Origin: Ixodes scapularis
Taxonomy: Eukaryota; Arthropoda; Arachnida; Ixodida; Ixodidae
Assembly: GCF_016920785.2 (NCBI RefSeq)
Contig: NW_024609836.1
Coordinates: 63,901,930 to 63,965,929, forward strand
DNA length: 64,000 nucleotides
Reading direction: 5' to 3'
A program made the translations under genes and the position numbers. This document shows, piece by piece, positions 33,548-45,002 of this stretch (its first letter is position 1; every line of letters begins with the position of its first letter). The notes under the pieces are model-generated. The model was given only the letters and a program-made list of their open reading frames with translations, was not told the origin of the DNA and made no database searches.

Positions 33548-33830
33548 TTGTTTTGTTTGGTTCCCTTTTCCCAATCGGATGTGACGGTACCGGATACAGT
33601 CTGGGAGACAAGCTGCCCGACCTCTTGAAGCTCGGGCAAAAATTGTGCTGTTAATTTGCCACACACGCCTGAGAAGCACCACCCGAACAGCTTGCACCCT
33701 CCAGCCTTTGACCACGCAAACGCCCTTGCCGAAGATATGGCAAAGTATTTTGCCGGGAAATGACTACCCGAATTAGCCAATAGATAACCGTTGTTCAGCT
33801 CGCAACTTTGGGACTCCATCGTTCATAGCC
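33548..33830. repeat. dispersed repeat, copy 1
   Basis: Matches 40795-41032 in the same orientation, sharing CAATCGGATGTGACG, GGATACAGTCTGG and CAGCCTTTGACCA. On the minus strand a 95-codon frame reads through it, including AKYFAISSARAFAWSKAGG; the second copy keeps this peptide but breaks the frame nearby. It may be a fragment of a mobile-element gene that I cannot identify. Confidence 0.65.
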
Positions 33831-34389
33831 CACGACTTGGATTCCCCTAAACACCATGCGCACCTCCCTCGCGCCACCTTCGCCAGAACTGTCCTGCCTT
33901 CATCAAAATACAAGCCTACTAGCCTTGATTCCTGGGGGGGAATCCTGTGGCCACGCGCCACAATGAGATCTCTAGAAAAAGAAGAGAAGGTTGACGCGCG
34001 AGGGGATTAGAATAAAGAGCCCAGTTGGATTTCGGACATCAACCTGGTCGGTCGTCTCTATAACCTTTATGATAATTGTGCGTTGTGAAAGCAAGACCTG
34101 TTCGTCGGAAAAATCTCAAGTGCACAATTTCGAAGTGCGGCAGGGAATCTTGTACTACCAGCCCCAAAGCGGAACAAGCTCACGGAAGCTTTTCGTGATC
34201 CCACGAAGTATGTGTTAGCGTCAGCATTAGCGTGATGGACATCACGCCTTTTTTTTTTAGTATCCGCCATATTGTGTTTTATCGAGAAAATCGAGGCGGT
34301 CGGATGGGCATCCGGCTCGCACCCAAGCTTCAAAGTTTGTACCAATGTACGTTTTAATAACTGTTCCCAAAGAAACCATCCAGTTTTTT
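33831..34389. other. intergenic, possible LTR-like tail
   Basis: The stretch GGATTAGAATAAAGAGCCCA followed by ATCAACCTGGTCGGTCGTCTC (34003-34060) resembles the poly-A signal and U5 part of an LTR, but I cannot define both ends. No gene. Confidence 0.25.
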
Positions 34390-35197
34390 TATTACAGATG
34401 ATCCCTTGAATTGGGTTTAACGCTTCATACGAAGCACAGATGTGCCGGTGACTCGCTTTCGGTTCTCGACGCAACGCAGTGAAACGGACTCAAACGCAAG
34501 TGTCTGAACCGGCCTTTATCCTGGCTGTCGGTGCGGCCGTGGCTGGCCATGTCTTTTTTCCGGCCTTTTGTGTTGGTGGTTTTCTACTGGGGACCAAGGG
34601 ATGCTTTTGTCCAGTGCCGCAAGAGTTTCCATATTCTGCTATTGGCCTTTGGTGGGCCATAACTCCTCGAAACAGGCGAAAAAGTGAAAAATATTCGAGC
34701 TATAAAATTTACTGCTCCAACCTTAGGAAATTTCTTCCTCCGAAAGCCGAAAGATCTCGTCGCCAATAGTAGAGTGAAATATAACGTTTTATATTCTGGT
34801 TTACTAACGGTAGCCTCACTGAGCAAGAACGATAGAGACGCTTCGCAGCAGCCCTGAATAGGCGCCGTTATAACAGCCGGTCAGTTTTTGTTTCCTCTTC
34901 TTCCGTTCGCTTCACTTCATTATTACCATAGCAGGCCAGGTTATTGGCATTATAGATTCTACCTTGTCCTTCTCCCAGCATTATCATTTGTGTAGGCTCG
35001 TAACCGCCCGTTTCAGTGGCTCATTATATCGGTAAAACAAGAGGTCAGCAATGGCGGATATAATCTGGCGCGCGTGGAAAGCGTCTATACTGGCTCGAGC
35101 TCGAGCGCCAGAAGCATGTCAGGGAACGAGCGTCGCGAGCATCTTAAGATCGCGTGTTCTTCATTCGACTCTACGCTTTGCCCAGACGCATCTCAAG
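34390..35197 (+). promoter_or_regulatory. 5' flank of the second transporter copy
   Basis: Matches 8810-9621 and 47822-48142 plus 53917-54394. Blocks such as CGCTTCATACGAAGCACAGATGTGCCGG and GACGCTTCGCAGCAG are shared. Reading frames shift between copies, so a 5' UTR or promoter is more likely than coding sequence. Confidence 0.4.
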
Positions 35198-36882
35198 ATG
35201 AAGGGCTCTTCTCTTCTGACCCAAGCCTGCACCGCCAGCGCCCCAGCTGCCGCATTAGACGCAGCGCTTATTTTCGGACATGGCACATTCCAACAACTGG
35301 CACTGCTGTGCACCGCGATTTCCATCTTCATCGCAGTAAGCGAAAGCCTCGTTACCGTGGTATTCGCAAAGCCCATCGAACACTGGTGCAGGCCACCGCC
35401 GGAGCTAGCTTACATGCCGACCGACGTCTGGAAGAATCAGAGTATCCCCGTGGAACCGGACGGCACGTTCAGCAAATGCACGCGCTACGAGCCTCCACTG
35501 GACGCGGGAAATGCGACGGAGAACCGAACCGTGGTCTTTTGCGACGAGTGGGACTACGCTCTGGCGACCACGGGGAAGTCCATCATCAGCGAGTGGAAGC
35601 TGGTTTGCCGCAGACACCGGCTCCTTTTGCTCCATTCGCTCGTATACTTCGGAGGAGCCGTCGCCGGGAGCGTGATCGGGTACTTTGGGGACAGCTTTGG
35701 CCGCAAACCAGTTTTCGTGGCGCGCTGTTACTGCTAGTCGCCTCTGGCACGGCCATAATCGTGTCCAACACGGTGCTCACGTTTATCATCTTGCGCTTTC
35801 TGACATCGGTGACATCTTTGACGGTTTTGAACATGGCGGCAGTTATGCTGATCGAGGTGACGGAGACAACGCATCGCGTCGTCTTCTGCTCCTTTGCCTC
35901 CTCGTGCACATCCGCGGGGCTGACACTGTTCCAATTCCTCTTACTGGCGGTAGGTGGACACTGGAGGCTGGCTCAAGCGATACTTATGGTGGCGACAAGC
36001 ATCCTCCTGTTCGCTTCCTACGCCATTGAAGAGTCTCCTTGTTGGCTGCTGGCCTTGGGCGACATCCAAGGTACCGAGCGCGCAGTGCTCTCGGCTGCAA
36101 AGGTAAACCGCTACCCCGTAGACGACGTGAAGGCCAAGATGAATCACATCAAGTACGTGATGTTGCGGAGGGGCAACACGCAAACGAACGTTCAACAAGC
36201 GAGCCCCTTAGACCTTGTCCTGAACAGTTCTCTGCGTTTCCGATCCGTCACCCTTTTTTCGAGTGCATTCATGACGCTCCTTCACCTCTACGACACCAAT
36301 CTTAACAAAACCTTGATAGAAAACCGGACAGTGCACATAACCCTAATAGTTGCGCGGCTACTTGGTTCGATAGCTTTCTTGTATATCGTGCACTACCTGA
36401 GCCGGCGCAAGATGATTTGCGTCGCCATGTTACACATGTCGGTCGTGCTAGGCTTACAGACTTGACTGGATTGGCAAAAGGACGACAGCATCCTGCCCAT
36501 TGTCACAAATATCATTAAGGTAATTGTTTTGGAAATGATTTCAATGACGATATTTGTGTATTTGTTGGAGATATTCCCCACTGTGCTTCGAGCCACGAGC
36601 TTTTCCTTAGGCACCATGTTCGCTAGGAGCGGAAGCGTGCTAGTGCTCTTGATCACGGGGCCCAACCCGCCAATTAATCGAGCTCTCGCCATGGCGGTAA
36701 GCGCGGTGATGTTCACTTTGATCGGTTTAGCTTTTCTTGCTTTACCCGAAACGAGGAGGGTAATGGCCACCAACACCATTCGCGAGACAGAACTTGAGGA
36801 CATGTGGCAAGTGCCTGCCAGAGAAAACTTTACGCGTCTCAGAACTATTCCTACGCGTCCAGATGTTTCTAAGAAGTCCTAG
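35198..36882 (+). pseudogene. SLC22-like transporter, frameshift and nonsense
   Basis: Starts at the conserved ATGAAGG and follows the intact gene through membrane segment 1, the glycosylated loop and the GRKPVF motif. A one-base deletion near 35720 (GTGGCGCGC against GTGGTCGCGC in the third copy) shifts the frame. It continues in the next frame until TGA at 36463-36465, where the third copy has TGG (Trp). After the stop the same frame runs on to SKKS at 36882 with LPET intact. Two independent lesions point to a dead gene. As a transcript it could only give a protein of about 180 residues. Confidence 0.9.
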
Positions 36883-37365
36883 ACGCCATTTGTTTTTATT
36901 AACGCCGCTTTTTATGATGTGACGTTTTATAAAAGAAAAACGTGCAATGTGTCAGTGGCGTCATCGTCTGTATGCGTCTGCCCTGAATCCGCAAGTGCAC
37001 TGCTCATGCATTATACAAAAAACTGTGTTCGCTTCAGACACAATAACAGAAATCACTGCGTACACGCCCAAAAAATGTCTGAAAAATGTTCTCTTCAGAC
37101 ATATGAATGATTCAAACACGCATGTACCAGGGGTTTTCCCAGAAATTGAAATTAGGGGGGGAGGGGTGTACATCCCCTAGGGGGTGTGTAGAGAAATCAC
37201 TCGTCTGTAGACAGTCTTAATGGGAAAGCACTAACTATACTATGGAGTGGAGCCGGTGACGTCTGGAACCGCAAGAAACAAAAACAAAAAAAACGCTAAA
37301 GAAATGCCTATTCTCTCACTGGCTGAGCAAAACGGCTCATATTGCGAATTCGGTGCACGGTGAAT
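36883..37365. other. transporter 3' flank, second copy
   Basis: Parallel to 12775-14105 after the intact gene and to 56082-56560. It includes a short G-rich block and GTGTACATCCCC (37157-37182) at the place of the 26-G run. No gene. Confidence 0.6.
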
Positions 37366-37867
37366 AGACCCTTTCCGAAATTCAGTCTGGCCACTTCGAT
37401 CACTATCATCATCTCTGGAACGGCATCTGTGCCATACCAATGGCAGCCTTCTAGTGACTGATAAAGGAAGACGTTGAAGATGCTCCTAAGCGGCTCTTGC
37501 GAGGCCTGCACATTTGGGGGGTCAGTACGACGCGACGATGGAGTAGAACGCAAGAGCCAAGTAAGCGTTTATTTCTAATAACTCAGATTCAATCAATTTG
37601 TGGGCGGCACACAATCGGCTTTACAGCACTTTGGTGTATAGAATTTTCTCGAGGCATCTGAGTGGCTTCTAGCTTAATTATGAATGCTGGTTCTTGGTCA
37701 CCAGCAAACTGAAAGTGATCGAAAAAGAACTCACACCAAACAATTCCTCTCGTGCCGTTGACTTGCGAAAGTGACGGTGCCGATACAAGTTCATTTTCGC
37801 CATTGATATGGCAAAACCTAAACTGCTTTACAAACCACCAGATGGCACTGAATTTCGGAAAGGGTCT
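37366..37867. mobile_element. 502-bp MITE, AGACCCTTTCCG ends, AT target
   Basis: The ends are AGACCCTTTCCGAAATTCAG and its reverse complement. AT lies outside each end (37364-37365 and 37868-37869). The first transporter flank (near 14110) and the one near 61433 have the empty site GTGAATTGCC, so the insertion duplicated AT or used no duplication with TA-ended termini. Relatives lie at 41513-42026 and 60251-60779. No coding capacity. Confidence 0.85.
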
Positions 37868-38949
37868 ATTGCCGGCGAGCCTTGCCGGTGGCACCGGCGA
37901 CCAAAAACGCGCCAGTGGTGCAACACATGACCCTCTTCACTTGAACACAAAGTGCCGGCAACTGGCCCGGGTCGCGCCTGAGCTTTGTTAACTTCTTCCT
38001 CGATTATTTTATGGTACAATAGGAACGCTGTATGTGTCAACAATATAAAATCTGGCCCCTTGAGATGTGTGTAAACACAGGCGGCTTCAGAATAGTTTTC
38101 GAATTATTAACATTACCACGGTCCGCACAGCTTGGAGGATCTTAAATTATAAAGTTAAATGAAAGGAAGATTAATAATTCGGTGTGGGGCCGTCCGCAGA
38201 CGCGTGAAATTTCTATTACCAGTGTTTGGATTTCCAAAGAACTGTCGCCATATTACAAGGGCCCCATGGAAACTTACCAGGGTCGATTTTCATATTCTGT
38301 TTATTGTCATTGCCTCTTCTGGAATCCTCAGTTTTCTTATTGCGCCCACCTTCCTTGAAATTGAAGTGAGTATTCGAGTGTTGAACTGCATCACTATGCA
38401 TACACTTTTTTTTTTCACCACTCTAATAACGTGTTATTACACAGCTGTAAAACAAAGTATTGTATCATGCAGCCCGTGTCTCAGAGCAAACTGACCTTGC
38501 GCAAGCTGGAGATATTCTTCCAAAAATATTGGCTTTCTTTGAAACATAAATTATCTTTATCTTCGTTTTTTTTTGCAATCTTGTCTCGGAGCACAAATGG
38601 GTGCCGGTCTCGATAGCTTCGTTTGCCACCCGAACCCGCTATTCGCAGCTTTCGGCAAACATTGTTTCTTCTGTCTATCTATGCTGGAACGCAAACTGAA
38701 TGATGTAGATAACTGCATCAGGCACTGATTGGCTCTTCTCTGGGGTCACGTGACATGACGTTGAAATGTAGTTTTTCCCTATGCAGTTCGAGCTATGCTC
38801 GTAAAATGATGCAGTTGGCGGTGACGTCAAAATGTCGTCACGATGCACTTTGACGATGCAGCTAACTGAGTGGTCGATGCGAAGCCGAAGATCAATCTGC
38901 ATCGTAAAACATGGCGACCCTAACATATGCATCTCTACTGTGGGGTTCG
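37868..38949. other. transporter 3' flank, second copy, continued
   Basis: It matches 14110-14430 and, from about 38366 to 38660, 18566-18850. Between these it keeps about 185 bp that the first copy lost at its 4.1-kb insertion. The rest, with an inverted GATGCAGTT pattern near 38700-38900, has no recognised gene. Confidence 0.5.
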
Positions 38950-39382
38950 CCAGCGCATCGAGTGTTTAGAGATCACCGGGATGCTTTCGAGCCGAGCGAT
39001 GTGAGGTTTGTGGGCGAATAACCGGTTGACCAGAGGGGTGACTCGCTGGCTGTGTGACCAGCTTCGCGGAAAGCTCCAGCGTTGTCTTGAAGGGCCCCGT
39101 GTGCTGACGGTCGAACAACAAGTCCTCGCAGCTCTACGCTTTTACGCCGCTGGCGGCTTCGAGGGAACCGTCGGGAGCGACGAAAACATTGGTGTTCAGC
39201 AGTGCTCTGTGAGTCCCGTACTTGGTGATGGCACCAACGCTATCATCGATTGCCTCGGATCGAAGTGGCTGTGTTTCCAACAAACTCAAGCAGAGAAGGC
39301 GCTCACAAAAAGGAAGTTCTTGGAGCGATGCAAGTTCAGCGGCGTTATCGATAAATATTCTAAATACTCTTACACAATTTAA
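38950..39382 (+). pseudogene. HARBI1/PIF-Harbinger transposase fragment
   Basis: The frame 39008-39382 encodes RLTRGVTRWLCDQLRG, LTVEQQVLAALRFYAAGGF, VGSDENIGVQQCSVSPVLGD and LTKRKFLERCKFSGVI. This is the order of the amino-terminal half of Harbinger nucleases (PF13613/PF13359 type). The preceding bases, in another frame, give FRDHRDAFEPSDVRF, so a frameshift lies near 39015. The protein breaks off after SGVI, just before the first catalytic Asp would appear, and runs into unrelated sequence. It is therefore a dead, truncated copy. Confidence 0.8.
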
Positions 39383-39853
39383 CACGATTGTGTTTTCATT
39401 TGAGTGCACCCCATATAAGCAATTTGGCTGAGCGAAAAGCCAAGCAAGCAAAGGTAACAGGCTTAAGTTGAGCTAGTTCGTTCATACTTCAGGTAAAGAG
39501 AGAGATATATATGCTTTATTTTAAAACAACTACTTCAGATCCGGGCAGCTGAACTAGAATAAGCATACACATAAAGAAAAGACCATACACACCGTGGGAC
39601 TAACAACTGATTTTCTTCTTCCCCCTCTTCTACTACAAACCCAACTCGAGGGAAATATTCTCTTTTCTTCTTTTTGGCTTCCTACTTCACCGCAAATTTA
39701 ACCCCAGAAGGAACATTTTTTTCTTTCTCGTGCAGCACGAGAGATGTTGCACTAACGCAGTCAAATATAGCCAAAAAGTAAAATTTGTCGTTTGTTATTG
39801 ACACAGCACATTTACACAGGAGGTTAGTCTGCCTGAACATGGCGACATTGTTA
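39383..39853. other. intergenic, no gene recognised
   Basis: GAGATATATATGCTTTATT near 39505 resembles the tail of a dispersed repeat. No coding signal. Confidence 0.4.
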
Positions 39854-40579
39854 CCCACTGTAGATAAGCAATTTAGCCAGTGCAGTACGACTGCTAGCCC
39901 GGGGTTTTTAACGTGCATTGCGCAGTACACGATCGCACGCCGGTACGATGCTCATCCAGCAGATCGAAACGGGCGGGAGCGGGAATAGGCCCGTAGCTCT
40001 CAAGTTTTGAGCAGCGCTCCAGGCGAGCACAATAAAATATTTGGCTCGCGTTTCGAACGTGCGTCATAACGCTTCCCCCACTACAGTTTTTTTATACTCC
40101 GTTCCATTCTAAGTGCCAGCGTAGCAGAGGTTACAAGAGCGAACTCCGAGCTTGCAGTGTCCCTTCCAAGCACGCACGCTCGTGCAGTGCCAGCATCGCT
40201 CAGGTAACATGTCTTTGCAAGAAGCTTCGGCTTCGCCATCATGTAAATTGAAACATGCGGGCTCACGGAAGCTATGAAAGAACGCAGTAAATAATAAAGC
40301 TGATTGAGACGCCGAGGCCGCGAGCTGCATAATTCCTTTTTATTTTATTTTTTTAGACTTTTTGTTATCGCGCGTCTACAGATGCTGACAGATGCTTGCA
40401 TTCGAACGTGGCACGTGCGAAATCGAACGTTACAGCGCCGCCTGGATAGTGCTGCCAGCATAACATGGTCGCGTCTTGCGGACGCGCTCGCGCCCCCTGC
40501 CCGAGAGCAACGGGTCTATTGAACCCACGATCCCTGGGTTCTGCAGCGCGAGCTTTCGCTCCACGTGCTCCGAGCTGGT
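39854..40579 (+). repeat. dispersed repeat copy split by an insertion
   Basis: The outer parts 39854-39986 and 40518-40579 match 16280-16411 and 16411-16478, with shared blocks AATTTAGCCAGTGCAGTAC, CGCACGCCGGTACGATGCTC and AGCGCGAGCTTTCGCTCCAC. The middle is an inserted element listed separately. Confidence 0.85.
39987..40517. mobile_element. 531-bp element, AGRCCCGT ends, AT target
   Basis: The left end reads AGGCCCGTAGCTCTC and the right end in reverse complement AGACCCGTTGCTCTC. AT lies outside each (39985-39986 and 40518-40519), and the empty site AATT is kept at 16409-16412. Target preference and the AGACCC start match the 502-bp MITE family, but the inner sequence differs. No coding capacity seen. 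Confidence 0.8.
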
Positions 40580-41512
40580 GTGCGCTAGCCTACTCGGCGA
40601 TTCTCCAAAATTCCCTGTAGGGAAAAAAAGAACGATGTAGTTTCAACTGAATCGCCACAGTTCGGCGACGTCACCGGACACGTCACGGTGCAGTTCTCTT
40701 CCGATGTAGTTGGTTGGCGGTGGAGATTAGGCTCCTCCCACCGGCAACGTCACGATGCAGTTTCTCCACCGCTTTTTCCAGCATAGACAGACTGGTTCCC
40801 TTTCCCCAATCGGATGTGACGATACCGGATACAGTCTGGAAGACAGGCTGCCCGACCTCTTGAACCTGGGGCAAAACTTGTGCTGGTAAATTGCCGCACA
40901 CGCTTGGGAAGCGCCGCCACAGAACAGCTTGCACCCGCCAGCCTTTGACCAGGCGAACGCCCTTGCAGAAGATATGGCAAAATATTTTGCAGGGAAATGA
41001 CCACCCGAATTAGCCGATAGATAGCCGTTGGCGGCCGCTTCACGAGAGCGCGCGCTCAGCCGTCGCTCTCGTGTCAGGCGTTGCCGGAAAAGGGGGGGTT
41101 GCTTCCGGCCGTTTCTGGGCCGGCTTGCTAGAATACCGTCTCAGCTGAGACTCGGGCTACGTTCCGAATCTGACCCTGGTAGCTTGTCTCCTACTTCAGC
41201 GGGAAATACCACGGGACATCGCGAGTAAACGATCCGTCACTTGATTTTGGAACGGTAGGGATAATCACCTGGATACTGCGCGGATTGGCTTCGTCTTGGG
41301 CTATGGCAAAAAGAAAACAGCATCGACGGCGGATAATAGACGATCTCTCTTGATCGTAGAGAAAGCACTCGAAGAGATGAAGAATATTAACCGTTGCGAA
41401 GTGTTTCTTTGACAGTAACGACACGGTGCTTTCTGAGGTGGCTCCACCAGTTCCTTTTGCAAACTTTCCTTTTGGGCTGTTATTGAGATCAAAATTACTT
41501 TCTCTTTTCGAT
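40580..41512. other. intergenic with dispersed repeat copy 2
   Basis: 40795-41032 is the second copy of the repeat at 33548-33830. The rest, including 41040-41512, has no recognised gene. GAATTCAGTGCCATCTGGTG at 41525 belongs to the adjacent MITE. Confidence 0.55.
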
Positions 41513-42026
41513 AGACCCTTTCCTGAATTCAGTGCCATCTGGTGACTCAAATGGCAGTTTATCTTGTACTATACTAATGGCTGCAATTAACCTGTGGTCT
41601 GCAGTATTTAATGGGGCACCGTCACATAAAGGTCAACGGTAAACGAGAATGTGCACTTCGCTACAATTATTTTTCAATCTCTTTTAGTGTCGATGGCGAA
41701 ACAAGTGCAGCCAGTCGGAACGGTGCGCCAACCCATATAGACGCCTTGATAGAGTCTTTTACATCAAGGTACTTTGAAGCCGAGTGAGTGCTACTAAGAG
41801 ATTGACTGGGACCGAGTGTGGAATGAACGCTTACGCAGCTCTTGCGTCCAATTCCTGCTTTACTTCACGCTAACGTAGAGAATGCGCTAACGTAGAGAAT
41901 GTAAAGGCATCGAATCATCTGCTTAGGGGCATCTTCAACTTCTTCCTTCATCTGTAAACAGAAGGCCCGTTTTCAGATGATGATGATAGCGATCAAAGTG
42001 GCCAGATTGAATTCCGGAAAGGGTCT
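41513..42026. mobile_element. 514-bp MITE, AGACCCTTTCC ends
   Basis: Left end AGACCCTTTCCTGAATTCAG and right end in reverse complement AGACCCTTTCCGGAATTCAA. The inner parts match the 502-bp member at 37366 in opposite orientation, for example the TGATGATGATAGCGATCA and GTGGCCAGA blocks. The left flank is AT but the right flank is CT, so the target duplication is not kept. Confidence 0.7.
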
Positions 42027-42114
42027 CTTAAACATCAAAAATGCGTTTTTATTAATCAACGCGATCGCTGTAAGTTTAGTCCAACTGCCCTAAATGTTTA
42101 AGTTCCACGCATCG

Positions 42115-43887
42115 TAATTTGCACCAATAAGGTTTGCAGAAATTGCTTCCACACAGTGTAGCAGTTCAACGAAGGGGGCTTTCTCAACAAGAATATGTAA
42201 CTTACGTTCGCCTTGACGCGAATATGATTACAAAATCATTGAGCGAGCTTCCAAACCACTACTGGCAATTTCTTAACGAGGCAGATGGGGTGGGTCGTCG
42301 ACTGATCATGATATAAATATCTTCAAAGCCTTCACTGCTTTACAAGCGTGATACTCTCATTGCACAAACTCTGGGAAATCAAAAATACTTCCGCATCCTT
42401 TACTGCGTCCGAACGTTTTCAGCATCGAACGTAAGAATACAGAGTTCCCTCCAACGCCGTGGGCGAGGATGCGGAAAAGTTCCTGTTTAGGTTCGCACTC
42501 TGATAATAGGAAGTTTTAGCGAGTCGTTTTTCGAGCATACGGTCCCGAAATCACGAACGGTGCAGCTGGTCCGTTCCGCGAGACCGTACGTGCAATTTGA
42601 CATATTTTAGCGAATCGTGAGATTGGCGGAACCGTGTAAACGCTGATGATGATAGTGCTTAACGGTGGCGACATCTTCTAGTAAACATGTGAAACATTCT
42701 GCAACGTGTGAGTCCGTGGCGGCTCCTGTTTCCGGCGTACGCCTGATGTAAACAAGACGGCCGACGTAACATTCGCCGGTCGGAATTTCAAGAACGGCGA
42801 AGCTAGTAGAGTAAAAAGTATCTGGACGAGCGTAAAGGCATGTGCTGTGTCTCCTTCATCTTGAACTTGAACGATGGTTCACGTTGTGTGCCATCGAACC
42901 AAATCATCTCGTCTGCCCGCGGTCGCCACGGCAGATAGTCTGCCCGCAGATCGCAAATATTTACTAGCATGCGCAGTTTACAGCATTCACGATCGCTTAC
43001 CATTCTGAGCAGTCTTCGAAATGATTTGGTTTAGACTTTTCAATGAAGCATAGTAACAGAATGGAAAATCGCCACCCGCTGTCCGTGTCGGCGAACTCAG
43101 TCGCCGAACCGACCGCCATCTTTTTTTTCACACGAGTCGTGAACGGTTGCTGGCTGCGTTGCGGTGACGACTCCGGCGGCCGGAATGGGAGAAACGAACG
43201 AGAAGAGCCTCCCGACGCCCCGAACGACTCGCGCGCGCATGCCCAGTGGCGTCGCCGATGTGTGCGAGGGCGAACCGTTCGCGTGGAAACGACCTGCTAA
43301 AATTCTTTAATGACAAGAAGTATATTTTCTCGAGGAAGGCGGACGTTCAGCATGCGGTGCAGTCAATTCCTGCGTTGGAAACAACGAATCTCAATAACCC
43401 CACATAAATGGCGGCGCCTCATTTTTTTGTCCTTTCGAACGTCTGCCTCCAAAGCCAAGGGAACAAACAAGCTTTGGCGGCTATTGGGGCAGAAAGCAGA
43501 CGGCGAGTAGACGGCGAACAGATCACGTGACGTATTTACTCGATTTGACTTGACGTTTCCCACCGATCGAGGAGGGCAGCATGAGTATAATTACTCCGGA
43601 GTAAGCAACCCGTTTCTGAACGCGAGTTCGGACGTCATCGAGTAAGCGTGAATAGGTTTTGAAACGACGCGGTACGGAACGTTTGCTCCAGAGTCGGATC
43701 GAGTAATTTTGTAACACATCCTCCGTGAAAGAAGGCACTGCAAAGGCTGGGGTGCGCGAGCGTCTTGAGACTCGACAAGAGTCCCGCTCAGATCGTGGTC
43801 TAACTTTGGCAGTGCTTTCTTTCCTTCGCTGTCAGCTGAGACGCTGTTTCTACCAAGTCGGTCCTGCTCCTCTCGACGCTGAGGAAC
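42115..43887. other. duplicated non-genic stretch (copy 2)
   Basis: Counterpart of 3099-4870 with scattered substitutions and a 4-bp insertion near 43197 (AACGAACGAG against AACGAAGAG). No gene recognised. Confidence 0.4.
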
Positions 43888-44124
43888 ATGGCGCCGCCTG
43901 AGGCAACTACATCGTCGGCGACCGTAACCTCGGCAATAACGAAACGTGGCCCTCCACGCCAGTACACTCCAGACGAATTAAGGGAGCGGAAGAACGTCAT
44001 TCATACTTTCGCATTCACAACTCATAAGAAGTGCTTTGCTGTCCTCGGAATGGTTTGGTATGAGCATCATGACAGGAACTTCGAACAAGAAATGAACACC
44101 CTTCAGGCAGTGTCTGCAGACTGA
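43888..44124 (+). CDS. hypothetical 78-residue protein (copy 2)
   Basis: Same frame as 4871-5107 with two residue changes (Ala to Val near residue 16 and Ala to Thr near residue 40) and two silent changes. Not recognised. Survival of the frame in both copies fits either a small gene or simply the recent duplication. Confidence 0.25.
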   Translation: MAPPEATTSSATVTSAITKRGPPRQYTPDELRERKNVIHTFAFTTHKKCFAVLGMVWYEHHDRNFEQEMNTLQAVSAD

Positions 44125-44464
44125 CTATTGTAGTATGCATTAACCACGACCTACTGTAGTCCGGACCTTCTTACAGAATGGCTCCCTATGTCGCCGATAT
44201 AGTGCGTCGTTTTGCTGTTGGGGACACTCGCTAAAGAACTGTCTCTGGCTTGCCAACCCAAAACGCGGTTCCCAAACTGTCCAGAGCGCAGTCCGCACGG
44301 CGTGCGGCTGGCGATATCTCTCCTGGGGAACACCTACCGTATCGTGGCGCCACAGGCTTGTGTAGCAGAAGCTTGTAGCATGGCTCGCTCTCATGTTTGT
44401 TTGGACTAAAAGAACGCGTTTGTCGGGTAGGGAAGCGCAAGGGCGTTTTAGAGCGCAGCTCTTA

Positions 44465-44617
44465 AGCGTGTTTCACATGCAGCGATTTTGGCCCTAAAGC
44501 GGCGCGATTTCTGCCGTCGCGGCGCTTGGGCCGCTCAACCGCTGGTGCTGGCCAGAGCGCTGCGACGGTAGAAATCGCGCCGCTCTAGGGCCGAAGCCGC
44601 TGCATGTGAAACACGCT
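44465..44617. mobile_element. 153-bp foldback MITE with TTA target duplication (copy 2)
   Basis: Same length and ends as the copy at 5447. The TTA flanks are at 44462-44464 and 44618-44620. The base after the right TTA is G here and A in copy 1, so the true duplication is TTA. Confidence 0.8.
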
Positions 44618-44666
44618 TTAGGGGCCCGTTTCCGGCTTGAGCGGCATCGCCGTCGGCGTCGCTGTC

Positions 44667-44972
44667 TGAGGCCACGTGACCCCCTGAAGTCACGTGACCC
44701 CCCGAGGTCACATGACCCTCTGAGGTCACATGACTTCCCGTCCCCCGAGATCACGTGACGCCCCCCGAGATCACGTGACCCTTGTGAGAGCACGTGATCC
44801 CCCGAGGTCACGTGAGCTTCCCGGCGATCACGTGAACCCCCGAAGTCACGTGACCCCCTGAGGTCATGTGAACCCCCCTGAGGGCACGCGACCCCCCGAG
44901 GTCACGTGACCCTCTTGTCCCCGAGGTCACGTGACTCCCCTGACATCACACGACCCCCTGAGGCCACGTGAT
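44667..44972. repeat. E-box minisatellite, CACGTG units (copy 2)
   Basis: Sixteen units in the same order as in copy 1, eleven with the exact CACGTG. The same units carry the variant cores in both copies. No unit has been gained or lost since the duplication, although unit spacers differ by a few bases. Confidence 0.9.
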
Positions 44973-45002
44973 CTCAAGGAGTCACCTATCCCTCACTATA
45001 TG

